Source of the DNA: Nostoc sp. NMS8
GTDB taxonomy: Bacteria; Cyanobacteriota; Cyanobacteriia; Cyanobacteriales; Nostocaceae
DNA length: 64,000 bases
NCBI RefSeq assembly: GCF_017115045.1
Contig: NZ_JABXKK010000089.1
Span: forward strand, 62,001 to 126,000
Direction: 5' to 3'
The notes beneath the pieces are model-generated. The model was not told the origin of the DNA and did not search any database. It saw only the letters and a program-made list of their open reading frames with translations. This document shows positions 18,003 to 26,038 of this stretch, one piece after another. Position 1 is the stretch's first letter, and every line of letters starts with the position of its first letter. The translations under genes were made by a program, and so were the position numbers.

Positions 18003-20075
18003 TTACCTATCCCGTTCAACTTCCATAATTTCCGTATACTCAAACTCATTCGGACTTTGTTTTACTAAAGGATATCTTTCCCCACCCAACTCAATATAAT
18101 CTTGTTCACAATCTGGCTTAGAAGAATAATACGTAAGCACATATTCTTTCCCAATTCTGTTTGTCATTTCTGCTTCCACTTCACCCCGCCACTGAGTCTT
18201 AGTAACTAAAACTATCAACTGATTCGCTAATTGGGGAATTGTCTTCGCAATGTGTCGCCGCGAACTTTCATCCAAACTACCGAAGGGCGAATCCATGACA
18301 ATTGGAAAAGTACTACTATCAGGAATCATCATCATTTTCCGCTTTTCACTCCATTCCCGCACTTTGTCAATGATGCTAGCAATAAAAGATAAACTGAGAA
18401 TTTGATTCTCCCCGGTAGAAGCTGCAACTGGCGCTTCCACACCTGTAGTATTTTCTACTAATGTCAGTTCATATTTATCGCTAATTTTAGGAATGTATGG
18501 AGTAACAGAAATCTCGGTAAATATTTCTTGCACTCTCTTTTCTAATTGGAGACGAAATTGTTGTTCTTGACGATTTCTAACTTCCGTTAAGCGTTCTATT
18601 GCATCTTGAGTGGCGTTAATTCGTCGTTGTGCTAAAGTTTGCTTGTCTTCATTTAGCTTTTGTTTGGCGATTTGTTTATTGAAACCTTCAATCTCAGTTG
18701 TAAGTTGAGCAATTTGCTGCTGATTTGCACCCTGTTCTCGATTTAATTCATCAATTTTGCTTTCAATTTCATCTAAGCGTTTTTGTAAACTGCTAATTTC
18801 TTCATTAGCATCTTTTCGCAACCGTTCTTGAATATTGTCTAAATCGCCTTCAATTTGCGATATACTTTGCCTTAACTGATTAATCCTAGTTTGTTCCCTA
18901 TCAACTTCTTCCCAAAATCCTATTGCTTGCTTATCAATTTCATCTACTTGTGCGCTCATGCGAATTGCAGTTTCTTCTACCGCCGAGGAACCGGCTTTAT
19001 TTAACCAAGTAGTTACATGACTATGAGAATGATTACCCTCGTGTAATTCTGCGCCACAAATACAGCGTTGAGAATTAAGTAAATCATTCACAAATTCCCG
19101 CGAAATTCCTGATGTTAATTCGCCGCGCTGCTTCAAATCATTGATAATTCCTCGGAACTGAGATGTAGTTTCTGACAGTAAAACTGTGTAACCACGCGCA
19201 GAAATAACTTTTTTTAGCGCTTCCTTCGTTTTTTTATATTCTTCTTGATTCGCCGTCTTCTGTGATTCTAAATCTTGCCATCTTTCTTGCAATTCCTTAG
19301 CAGCACTCAGTTCTCGCAAACGGGTACTTGTCTCTTTTTTAAAAGTTTGTTGATATTCTAACTCTTCTTTAATTTCAGTTTGCCGTTTGGTAATGCGTTC
19401 TCGCTCTCGTTCTATCTTTTCTTGCTGTCGTAATAGTTGTTTAATTTCAGAATCACCAATAGCTTTTAACTCATTTTCTAGAGTTTTTTTAGCATCTCCC
19501 AAATGTCTGATGGAACGATTGATTACCTCGACACCCAAGAAAATTTTTGTAGCTTCGGCAATTTCAGCTTTTTTGTCAGAACGGGTTATTTGTTCAATTC
19601 GTTCGCCGTCAAAGAAAAAATATTGATGTAAAGTAGCAGGTAAAATTTGATTAATGATATCGTCGAGTTGCTGATATTGTATATTCCATTTACCATCATC
19701 CCCACCAACCCACATACTTAATTGAGTTTTGCTAGCGTCAAAATCACCATCGTTTTTATAACCCCGACAGGCGCGTCTAAGTCGATAGCGTTTACCTTCA
19801 TGTTCCCAGCCAATCTCTACCCAACATTCTACAACTTGACCTTTTTGAGCCTCTGTGATCGCACGCTTATTTACTAACTGTTCTATCGATGCAAATGCTG
19901 CACTAAATTTCTCATATAATACCCAAGTAAAGGCATTTAGTAAACTGGTTTTTCCAGAGCCATTATTACCATGAATAATCGTTGTGTTCTGAATATCTCC
20001 AGCAGCGAGGAGCATCTCTGGTGTCGTACCATAAAAGGAGCGAAAGTTGCAGAGCTTGATTGAAGTCAGCTTCAT
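18003..20075 (-). CDS. Second SMC/Rad50-like ATPase (DndD-like)
   Basis: 690 aa. The Walker A is GNNGSGKT (residues 36-43). A long coiled coil (about 190-500) is interrupted near residue 340 by a zinc-hook-like element (CICGAELHEGNHSHSH). An ABC signature (STGENQILSLSFIASI) and Walker B (FPIVMDSPFGSLD) follow. The FFFDGERIEQI block after the first lobe is shared with DndD-type proteins. It differs from the dndD at 9233-11218 in its hook and sequence, so it is probably a separate functional type. It may pair with the neighbouring helicase in restriction. Its ATG overlaps the stop of a 57-codon ORF (ATGA), which implies translational coupling. Confidence 0.88.
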   Translation of the reverse strand: MKLTSIKLCNFRSFYGTTPEMLLAAGDIQNTTIIHGNNGSGKTSLLNAFTWVLYEKFSAAFASIEQLVNKRAITEAQKGQVVECWVEIGWEHEGKRYRLRRACRGYKNDGDFDASKTQLSMWVGGDDGKWNIQYQQLDDIINQILPATLHQYFFFDGERIEQITRSDKKAEIAEATKIFLGVEVINRSIRHLGDAKKTLENELKAIGDSEIKQLLRQQEKIERERERITKRQTEIKEELEYQQTFKKETSTRLRELSAAKELQERWQDLESQKTANQEEYKKTKEALKKVISARGYTVLLSETTSQFRGIINDLKQRGELTSGISREFVNDLLNSQRCICGAELHEGNHSHSHVTTWLNKAGSSAVEETAIRMSAQVDEIDKQAIGFWEEVDREQTRINQLRQSISQIEGDLDNIQERLRKDANEEISSLQKRLDEIESKIDELNREQGANQQQIAQLTTEIEGFNKQIAKQKLNEDKQTLAQRRINATQDAIERLTEVRNRQEQQFRLQLEKRVQEIFTEISVTPYIPKISDKYELTLVENTTGVEAPVAASTGENQILSLSFIASIIDKVREWSEKRKMMMIPDSSTFPIVMDSPFGSLDESSRRHIAKTIPQLANQLIVLVTKTQWRGEVEAEMTNRIGKEYVLTYYSSKPDCEQDYIELGGERYPLVKQSPNEFEYTEIMEVERDR

Positions 20076-20245
20076 CGCACCTCCTCCTTAATAATGTCTA
20101 AAATATTATCATTTATATGGCTGTTAATCTTCTTATCTAGCCTGCCTTTTTCCAGCTTCCATACCCGCTCAATAATTCGCCGTACCTCCGGCGGAGCGCT
20201 GTTTATTGGCTCTTGCACATCATCGATATTCGCCTCTTGTGACAT
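20072..20245 (-). CDS. 57-aa small charged protein, coupled to the SMC-like ATPase
   Basis: The ORF runs from ATG at 20245 to TGA at 20072-20074. It is 57 aa, starting MSQEANIDDVQEPIN and ending INDNILDIIKEEVR. The middle is basic and probably helical (VRRIIERVWKLEKGRLDKK). Its stop overlaps the ATG of the 690-aa ATPase gene by 4 bp (ATGA). The GGAGGAGG before the ATPase start lies inside its last codons, the usual layout of translational coupling. No homologue is recalled with certainty. Small DNA-modification-associated proteins occur in similar clusters. It could bind the ATPase. Confidence 0.72.
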   Translation of the reverse strand: MSQEANIDDVQEPINSAPPEVRRIIERVWKLEKGRLDKKINSHINDNILDIIKEEVR

Positions 20246-20429
20246 CTTGGGTATTGGAAATATAGTTTTTCTATATTTTAACTTTCTCTACTACTGTATT
20301 TACCTCCGTAAAGCCACTGTTAGCATTATCTTTAATTTTGCAAAAACTATTTTTTAAAATTTATAATTTTCTTCGAAAAAAGACTTTATTATTGAATTGT
20401 CTTCTGCTATTATTACTAGTAATAATTTA

Positions 20430-20484
20430 GATCATAATGGGATGCAAGTGAAATTTTTAAAGCTCCTTACATCCCATTATGATC
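20430..20484. repeat. Inverted repeat with 15-bp perfect arms, in a 431-bp gene-free stretch
   Basis: GATCATAATGGGATG (20430-20444) is the exact complement of CATCCCATTATGATC (20470-20484), with three further AAG/CTT pairs after one mismatch and a 25-nt centre. The surrounding stretch 20246-20676 has no convincing gene and is AT-rich. It lies upstream of the 57-aa ORF/ATPase pair and downstream of the helicase gene. It could be a terminator-like hairpin, an operator or a MITE relic. Confidence 0.7.
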
Positions 20485-20560
20485 AAACTCATAATTATAT
20501 TATTTCATATTTAATGCTTCTTTTTTCAAAACTCGAAAAGTTTTTACAAAAACATATAAC

Positions 20561-20664
20561 TATAGCAATCCTAAATCATTCGTGAAAAATTAGATCACTG
20601 ACTTCTCGAAGAAGTCAGTGATCTGGACATCGCACATTTTCACAACTCATTTAGGATTGCTATA
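20561..20664. mobile_element. MITE, 104 bp, with TATAGCAATCC terminal inverted repeats
   Basis: The ends TATAGCAATCCTAAAT and ATTTAGGATTGCTATA are exact inverted copies. The similarity continues inward (CATTCGTGAAAA against the complement of TTTTCACAACTC). The centre is a 15-bp perfect hairpin with a CGA loop at 20592-20624 (AGATCACTGACTTCT). There is no coding capacity. The TA at both ends fits a Tc1/IS630-type TA target site. The same TATAGCAAT start occurs at the ends of the IS630-family element at 54564-55530, so that family may move it. Confidence 0.8.
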
Positions 20665-20676
20665 TATAGTTCATCA

Positions 20677-22158
20677 TCAAATATCTAATAAACCATAGCG
20701 CTTTTGTAAATCAAGTAACTTCATTCTTGCTTCCCCTGCGTTATCGGCTAAATCAGCGAACTCTACAAAGCGACGCAATTCCTTTTTTAACAGATTGCGC
20801 TCAACTTCTATAGTCTCTCTATCTAAATCTGGTGGTAAAACAATCATGTCAAATATAGTGGCGCGTTCCTTAGCTGGATGAGGACGTAAAACTCGCCCCC
20901 GTCGCTGAATAAACTGGCGAGGATTACCAGAACTTGATAAAATCACCGCAGTTTTAATTGCCGGAATATCGACACCTTCATCTAAACAACGAATTGCGAC
21001 TAAACCTTGTAACTCCCCGCGTTCAAATTGATGACGTAGAATTTCCCTTTCTTGTAAAGATGTTTGGGCTGTATAGGTGCTTACCTTGTAACCTAAATCC
21101 ACCCCCAAAATTTTAGCAACAGCTTTAAGTTGGCGTAGCGATGAACGTTGTCCCGCATCTTGGGAACCATCACTACAATAAAAAAGAGTGTGAGTAGTTT
21201 CGCGGCGAGTTGCCATTAAATCCCGCAAAGCATTTAATTTATTTTCCGCCGCCCCAATTAACCTTGCCCTTTGCATCAATAACGGCTTTAAATCTTCATT
21301 GTCTTCAAATCCCGCTTGTCCATTTTCTCGTTCTCTATATAGTAGCGATCGCCCAATTCTTTTAGTTAACTTTAAATAGGCAATACTTTCGGCTTCAGTT
21401 AACTCTACCAACACCGGATAATATAGATAATGCACCAAAGCACCTTGAGCGATCGCATCCCTCAAAGTAAACTCTGGCTGGAGAACTGGGCCAAAATAAT
21501 CAAATAAAGATTGCGTACCAAAATCATCAAAATATCTCTCCGGTGTGGCAGATAAAGCCAGTCTCAACCCCACACTGCGCGGTAAACTTTCTTCTAACTT
21601 GGGTGCGCCTAAATTATGCGCCTCATCGCCAATAATGAAAGTTTTGGCGGGAAAATATTTGAGTTGAGACTGAAACCCATCTCCAATTAAAGTAGAGTTT
21701 GTAGTAATCACCGTCACAAACCGTTGAGAACCAGAACGCAGATTATAAATTTGGGTAGAAAGTTGACTTTGCCAAGTGCGTAAATTCTCAAAAGCTAAAA
21801 TGGGTTGCAAATTAAATTTTTCACATTCTCGCGCCCATTGGGTAACGAGATGGCGATAAGGACACACCACCACCAGAACTTGTAAATTAATCTGCTGATA
21901 TAATTCACAAGCGATCGCTAATGCAGTAATTGTTTTACCACTACCAGTAGCCATTTTCAGCGTCCCTCTGCCATTGTTGGTAAACCAGCTAGCGATCGCT
22001 TGGCGCTGATATTGCCGCAATTGCAGAGACACAGGCATTCTTGGGCATCCTGGTAATGGTTGCGTGTGATAACTGCCCTTACTTTCCCTTGTAAATGGTA
22101 ATTTCAACCGGAAAGTGGGCAGTTGCTGCACTGAATTTTTCGTCAGGTACATATTCAT
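20677..22158 (-). CDS. SF2 DEAD/DEAH helicase, Dnd-system restriction type
   Basis: 493 aa. An N-terminal extension of about 40 residues precedes the Q-like block (SLQLRQYQRQAIASWF). Then come Walker A ATGSGKT (about 70-76), DEAH (FIIGDEAHN), SAT (LALSATPER) and, in the second lobe, RCLDEGVDIPAI and QFIQRRGRVLRP. The full helicase core is intact. The sequence resembles the protein family named DNA phosphorothioation system restriction enzyme, found next to dnd genes in cyanobacteria. No nuclease domain is visible, so cutting may need a partner. It lies 71 bp downstream of lexA on the same strand, with no terminator seen between them. Confidence 0.85.
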   Translation of the reverse strand: MNMYLTKNSVQQLPTFRLKLPFTRESKGSYHTQPLPGCPRMPVSLQLRQYQRQAIASWFTNNGRGTLKMATGSGKTITALAIACELYQQINLQVLVVVCPYRHLVTQWARECEKFNLQPILAFENLRTWQSQLSTQIYNLRSGSQRFVTVITTNSTLIGDGFQSQLKYFPAKTFIIGDEAHNLGAPKLEESLPRSVGLRLALSATPERYFDDFGTQSLFDYFGPVLQPEFTLRDAIAQGALVHYLYYPVLVELTEAESIAYLKLTKRIGRSLLYRERENGQAGFEDNEDLKPLLMQRARLIGAAENKLNALRDLMATRRETTHTLFYCSDGSQDAGQRSSLRQLKAVAKILGVDLGYKVSTYTAQTSLQEREILRHQFERGELQGLVAIRCLDEGVDIPAIKTAVILSSSGNPRQFIQRRGRVLRPHPAKERATIFDMIVLPPDLDRETIEVERNLLKKELRRFVEFADLADNAGEARMKLLDLQKRYGLLDI

Positions 22159-22229
22159 TTGTCATTGGTTATTGGTACTTATCTTTCCCAATCCTCATTC
22201 TCCACTCCTCACTCCCTATTCCCGATTAC

Positions 22230-22835
22230 TCAGTTGTAACCGCGCCAAACACCAATGAGAGAACCTTGTACCTGTACTTGCATAGCACTGACTTCAATGG
22301 GATTGTATTTAGGATTTGCTGGTTTAAGGGTGACGCGATCGCCTTGGCGATAAAAACGTTTTAAAGTTGTACCAAATCCATCGACTCTGGCGGCGACGAT
22401 AGTACCATTTTTTAAATGATTTGGTTCTGCTACTGGACGCAGAAATACCACATCGCCATCAGTAATTAAATCTTCAATCATGCTATCGCCAGCTACGCGC
22501 AAAGCGTAAGTTTGGGGAGGTAAATCGAAATTAGAAAAGTCTAAATGATCTACAGCATCAGTAAACGGTTCTATTAAACCACCAGCAGCGATTGTACCCA
22601 AAATTGGTACACCTTGCTTCACAGGACGCAAAATCCGAATTGTTCGCGCTTGTCCTTCAGTCCATTCTATATATCCCTTAGTGCGTAAATGCTCTAAACG
22701 GCTTTGAATTGGTGCTGGTGACTTCAAGTTCATCGCTTGCATCATTTGCCGAATAGAAGGCGAATGCTGGTGCGATCGGATGTATTCTGCTAACCATTCG
22801 TAAAGTTCTTGTTGAGCTTCTGTTAGACGTTCCAT
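22230..22835 (-). CDS. lexA: LexA repressor (SOS response), cleavable type
   Basis: 201 aa from ATG 22835 (MERLTEAQQELYEWL); a longer reading to 22964 has no LexA-like N-terminus. An N-terminal winged helix (1-70) is followed by the S24 autoprotease. The cleavage pair A84-G85 lies in TIAAGGLIEP. Ser118 (GDSMIEDLI) and Lys159 (TTLKRFYRQGD) form the catalytic dyad, so RecA-induced self-cleavage is likely. Some cyanobacteria lack the Ala-Gly pair; this protein has it. An upstream LexA box indicates autoregulation. The Dnd helicase gene follows at 71 bp. Confidence 0.95.
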   Translation of the reverse strand: MERLTEAQQELYEWLAEYIRSHQHSPSIRQMMQAMNLKSPAPIQSRLEHLRTKGYIEWTEGQARTIRILRPVKQGVPILGTIAAGGLIEPFTDAVDHLDFSNFDLPPQTYALRVAGDSMIEDLITDGDVVFLRPVAEPNHLKNGTIVAARVDGFGTTLKRFYRQGDRVTLKPANPKYNPIEVSAMQVQVQGSLIGVWRGYN

Positions 22836-22866
22836 AAATTTGCGGGAAGTAATTATAAATGTCTCT

Positions 22867-22880
22867 AGAACATTAGTACT
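22867..22880 (-). promoter_or_regulatory. LexA box upstream of lexA
   Basis: On the minus strand the sequence reads AGTACTAATGTTCT, an exact match to the cyanobacterial LexA consensus RGTACNNNDGTWCB. It ends 32 bp before the lexA start codon, the position expected for an autoregulatory operator. The downstream helicase could share this promoter. Confidence 0.85.
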
Positions 22881-23043
22881 ACAAAAAACTCCCGATAACA
22901 AGAGAAAAGTAAAAATATGAAAGGCAAAAGCAAAATTATTTTCTTCTCTTTTGCCTTTTGACAAATAAGAATATTACAGATTACAGGTTAGAGAGTAAAG
23001 GTTACAAGCAAGAAAACTATACCCTATACCCTGTGCCTATTCC

Positions 23044-23964
23044 CTATTCTGCTCCTAAAAGACTTGCAAGTAAAGCTTTTTGAGCGTGCAAGCGATTTTC
23101 AGCCTGTTCCCAAACTCGTGATTGAGAACCTTCAATAACTTCTTCGGTAATTTCTTCACCGCGATGAGCTGGTAAGCAGTGTAAAACAATTGCCTCTGGT
23201 TCAGCAAGGCTCAATAGCTGCTCGGAAATTTGGTAAGGCTGGAAAATGGGCATTCGGTTATCGGCTTCTGCCTCTTGTCCCATACTTGCCCAAACATCAG
23301 TATAAAGTACAGCAGATCCCTTAGCAGCTAATTCTGGATCGTGAGTTAAGAGGACTTCAGTTTTGCTATTAGCGATCGCTCTTGCTTGTTCTACAATCCT
23401 AGAATCTGGCTCATATCCTTTAGGAGTAGCAATTCTGACATTCATCCCCACTAAAGCACAGCCCAACATCAGCGAATTAGCCACATTATTCCCATCACCC
23501 ACGTAGGTTAAAGTTAACCCCGCTAGAGTCCCAAAGCTTTCTTGAATCGTCAATAAATCCGCTAATACCTGACAGGGATGTTCTGCATCAGTCAGCGCAT
23601 TAATCACCGGAATCTTGGCATATTCAGCAAAAGTTTCCAAATCTTGCTGGGCAAATGTGCGAATTGCCAAAATATCCAAATATCGATCTAACACCCGCGC
23701 CGTATCCTGCAAGGGTTCTCCGCGACTAACTTGAGTGACATTGGGGTTGAGATCGATTACCTGTCCACCCAGTTGATACATCGCCACGGTAAAACTTACC
23801 CGTGTGCGAGTCGAAGCTTTGGAGAACAACAACCCCAAAACTTTATTACACTGCAACTTCAGCTGTTGGGATTTAAGTTGAGTTGCCAATTCTAGAAGTT
23901 CTTGAAGTTCCATTGGACTAATGTCCACCAGACTTAATAAATCTCGTCCGAGCAGTGCTGCCAT
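23044..23964 (-). CDS. argF: Ornithine carbamoyltransferase
   Basis: 306 aa from ATG 23964 (MAALLGRDLLSL). Upstream in-frame codons to 24159 would run into tRNA-Thr and are not used. Carbamoyl-phosphate motif STRTR, HPCQVLADL and the ornithine-binding HCLPAHRGEEIT are all present. The enzyme makes citrulline from ornithine and carbamoyl phosphate in arginine synthesis, a nitrogen-storage route linked to cyanophycin in cyanobacteria. The gene is downstream of the divergent tRNA-Thr. It is followed by lexA on the other side of a short spacer. Confidence 0.96.
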   Translation of the reverse strand: MAALLGRDLLSLVDISPMELQELLELATQLKSQQLKLQCNKVLGLLFSKASTRTRVSFTVAMYQLGGQVIDLNPNVTQVSRGEPLQDTARVLDRYLDILAIRTFAQQDLETFAEYAKIPVINALTDAEHPCQVLADLLTIQESFGTLAGLTLTYVGDGNNVANSLMLGCALVGMNVRIATPKGYEPDSRIVEQARAIANSKTEVLLTHDPELAAKGSAVLYTDVWASMGQEAEADNRMPIFQPYQISEQLLSLAEPEAIVLHCLPAHRGEEITEEVIEGSQSRVWEQAENRLHAQKALLASLLGAE

Positions 23965-24078
23965 GCTTATGATCTGTAAAAAATAATTATATATTTCTGT
24001 TCCTTTATTCAGCTGTGTAAAGAAAAAACAGTTTTGGAACTGTACCAGATATTTTTGCGTCCAGCCTGAAGAAGGAGC

Positions 24079-24106
24079 TAGACAAATAAATTGATTATGG
24101 TACAAT
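24079..24106 (+). promoter_or_regulatory. Probable promoter of tRNA-Thr
   Basis: TAGACA (24079-24084), a 16-bp spacer and TACAAT (24101-24106) resemble a sigma-70 promoter, ending 40 bp before the tRNA 5' end. It is the only good match in the spacer between argF and the tRNA. Not tested. Confidence 0.45.
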
Positions 24107-24146
24107 AAGAAATTGTGGTTGCTAATTAAAAGTAATCGCCAAACTT

Positions 24147-24218
24147 GCCAGCATAGCACAGTGGTAGTGCATCCGACTTGTAATCGGAAGGTCGCGAGTT
24201 CAAATCCCGCTGCTGGCT
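24147..24218 (+). tRNA. tRNA-Thr (anticodon TGT)
   Basis: 72 nt cloverleaf. The acceptor stem GCCAGCA pairs with TGCTGGC. The anticodon stem TCCGA/TCGGA encloses CTTGTAA with anticodon TGT (threonine, ACA codons). The T-arm is GCGAG/TTCAAAT/CCCGC. CCA is not encoded. Its last 19 bases overlap the end of the LysR gene on the opposite strand. Confidence 0.95.
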
Positions 24219-25090
24219 TTGATGACTGTACGTAAAAATTCCCTTAGTACAGGTGTGACATTTTCTTGCCGCCACACTATAGCCGTTTCTACTAATGGTG
24301 TTTTCTCCTCCAGAGTGCGATAAACTATGCCGGCCCTCTGAAGATTTTGCAATGAAGACGGTGCGATCGCAATTCCCATTCCTGCTGACACCAATCCGAT
24401 AATCGTCTGCATCTGAATCGCTTCTTGAGTTACTTTTGGACTGAAATTTCCTTGCTGACAAAGACTCACGATCTGGTCGTAAAGTCCGGGGCCCAAATGG
24501 CGAGGAAACATGATAAAGTTTTCGTTTACTAGCGATCGCACTGAAATCTTTTCTTGTTCAGCTAAAGGATGAGTTTCTAACATAGCCACAATTAGAGCTT
24601 CCTGCTGAATGCACTCTTGATTGAGTGTGTTGTCTTCTAAAGGTGGATGGGCAAAACCTACATGGATGCGGCTTTCCTGTAGCGCTTGTTCTTGCTGAGT
24701 TGTGGTTAATTCCTGCAATACCAACTCTACTTCTGGAAACTGTTCTCGAAACCGCCGCAAAATTATTGGAAGCAAATCATAAGTTACCAAACTGGTAAAC
24801 CCGATTCGCAATTGTCCCTTTTCACCTCTTCCTATTTTTTGGGTTAGCTCAATTGCTTTTTCCAGTTGAGCCAAAAGTTGATAAACTTCTTGCAAAAAAA
24901 CTTGCCCTGCTTCCGTTAGTTGCACCTGTCGCTTGGTTTTGCGCTGAAACAGTTCTACCCCCAACTGCGCCTCTAGTTGCTGAATTTGCTGGCTTAAAGG
25001 TGGTTGAGCAATGTGCAATCGCTCGGCGGCTCTACTGAAGTGCAGTTCTTCAGCAACAGCAATAAAGTAGCGCAGGTGTCGCAATTCCAT
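24200..25090 (-). CDS. LysR-family transcriptional regulator
   Basis: 296 aa. An N-terminal winged helix-turn-helix (about 2-60: MELRHLRYFIAVAEELHFSR, HIAQPPLSQQIQQLE) is followed by a periplasmic-binding-like effector domain (about 90-290). It resembles the BenM/CatM-like group of LysR proteins in its N-terminal sequence. It diverges from a methyltransferase gene and may control it. The last codons (KASSGI) lie in the antisense of the tRNA-Thr T-arm and acceptor stem, an unusual overlap of 19 bp. Confidence 0.93.
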   Translation of the reverse strand: MELRHLRYFIAVAEELHFSRAAERLHIAQPPLSQQIQQLEAQLGVELFQRKTKRQVQLTEAGQVFLQEVYQLLAQLEKAIELTQKIGRGEKGQLRIGFTSLVTYDLLPIILRRFREQFPEVELVLQELTTTQQEQALQESRIHVGFAHPPLEDNTLNQECIQQEALIVAMLETHPLAEQEKISVRSLVNENFIMFPRHLGPGLYDQIVSLCQQGNFSPKVTQEAIQMQTIIGLVSAGMGIAIAPSSLQNLQRAGIVYRTLEEKTPLVETAIVWRQENVTPVLREFLRTVIKASSGI

Positions 25091-25104
25091 TTTTTTGATA
25101 CTTT

Positions 25105-25119
25105 ATAAGTTTCAATTAT
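25105..25119. promoter_or_regulatory. Candidate LysR box
   Basis: ATAA-N7-TTAT fits the T-N11-A dyad recognised by LysR regulators and lies in the 103-bp spacer between the LysR gene and the divergent methyltransferase gene. The spacer is AT-rich, so a chance match is possible. Confidence 0.3.
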
Positions 25120-25193
25120 CTATAAATATATATTGGACATCTCAAAGTTACATACATATCATACTTATACAGATATCGTAGGGAGTCAAAGCG

Positions 25194-25988
25194 ATGCCAG
25201 AAAAGTATACTCCAGGCTATTCGAGCAATGCGACGAAATTTATGGCAAATCGTAGCGTAGATACTCATGCGGCGTTTTTTACGCCTTATTTACGTCCAGG
25301 GATGAAATTGCTAGATTGTGGTTGTGGCCCTGGTGCGATCGCTTTAGGTTTAGCAAGAGTTATTGCCCCTGGTACGCTTACAGGTATCGATCGAGAAATA
25401 TCTCAAATCCGCATAGCTGCTGAAAGTGCTTTTAACCAAGGTGTCAGTAATACTAATTTTCTAGAGGGAAATATATATGCTCTACCCTTTCCAGATAACT
25501 CCTTTGACGCAATCTTTTCTCATGCGCTGTTTGAGCATCTTCAAGAACCTGTGCAGGCGTTGCGAGAACTATGGCGAGTTTTGAAACCGGGGGGAATTGT
25601 TGGGCTTCGTAGTCCTGACTGGGGCGGGTTTTTGATTGCACCGTCTACACCAGAACTGGAAAAAGCATTTTCTTATTACAAGTGGCTTCAGCAGCAGAAT
25701 TCTGGTAATCCTGACGTAGGTAGAGAGTTACGCGCCCTGTTGCGCCAAAGTGGGTTTACTAATATCAAAGCTTCCGCTTCTTATCAATGTTATGAGCCGC
25801 TGAGTGAAGCTACAGAATATTTGGCGCTGCGAATTGAGGCTTCTGCAAAAGAAGATCGAGCTGTAGAGAAAGGTTGGACTGATGAGCGATCGCTTACAGC
25901 AATGAGTAATGGTCTGCGGGAATGGAGTCAGCACCCAGATGGATTTTTTGCTGCTGCTTGGTGTGAAGTTGTGGGACAAAAGGGTTAG
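25194..25988 (+). CDS. SAM-dependent class I methyltransferase (UbiE-like)
   Basis: 264 aa. SAM-binding motif I LLDCGCGPGAIALGLA (about residues 38-53), the acidic residue in TGIDRE, and post-motif FDAIFSHALFEHL are clear. LRELWRVLKPGGIVGLR is the usual fourth strand of UbiE/Coq5-type enzymes. The gene diverges from the LysR regulator, which is likely to control it. The substrate is unknown. UbiE enzymes act on quinones, but this protein has no features that prove it. Confidence 0.88.
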   Translation: MPEKYTPGYSSNATKFMANRSVDTHAAFFTPYLRPGMKLLDCGCGPGAIALGLARVIAPGTLTGIDREISQIRIAAESAFNQGVSNTNFLEGNIYALPFPDNSFDAIFSHALFEHLQEPVQALRELWRVLKPGGIVGLRSPDWGGFLIAPSTPELEKAFSYYKWLQQQNSGNPDVGRELRALLRQSGFTNIKASASYQCYEPLSEATEYLALRIEASAKEDRAVEKGWTDERSLTAMSNGLREWSQHPDGFFAAAWCEVVGQKG

Positions 25989-26038
25989 AAGTGAAACGCA
26001 GAGGGGCGCAAAGTTGAACGCAAAGTAGCGCAGAGGTT

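Noticed and set aside
20397..20585. Small plus-strand gene next to the MITE
   Set aside because: The frame crosses the inverted repeat and the end of the MITE; composition does not look coding.
22836..22964. N-terminal extension of LexA
   Set aside because: The 43 extra residues are hydrophobic and unlike LexA, and they would cover the LexA box.
23965..24159. N-terminal extension of ArgF
   Set aside because: It would run into tRNA-Thr and add 65 residues that no ArgF has; MAALLGRD at 23964 is a normal start.
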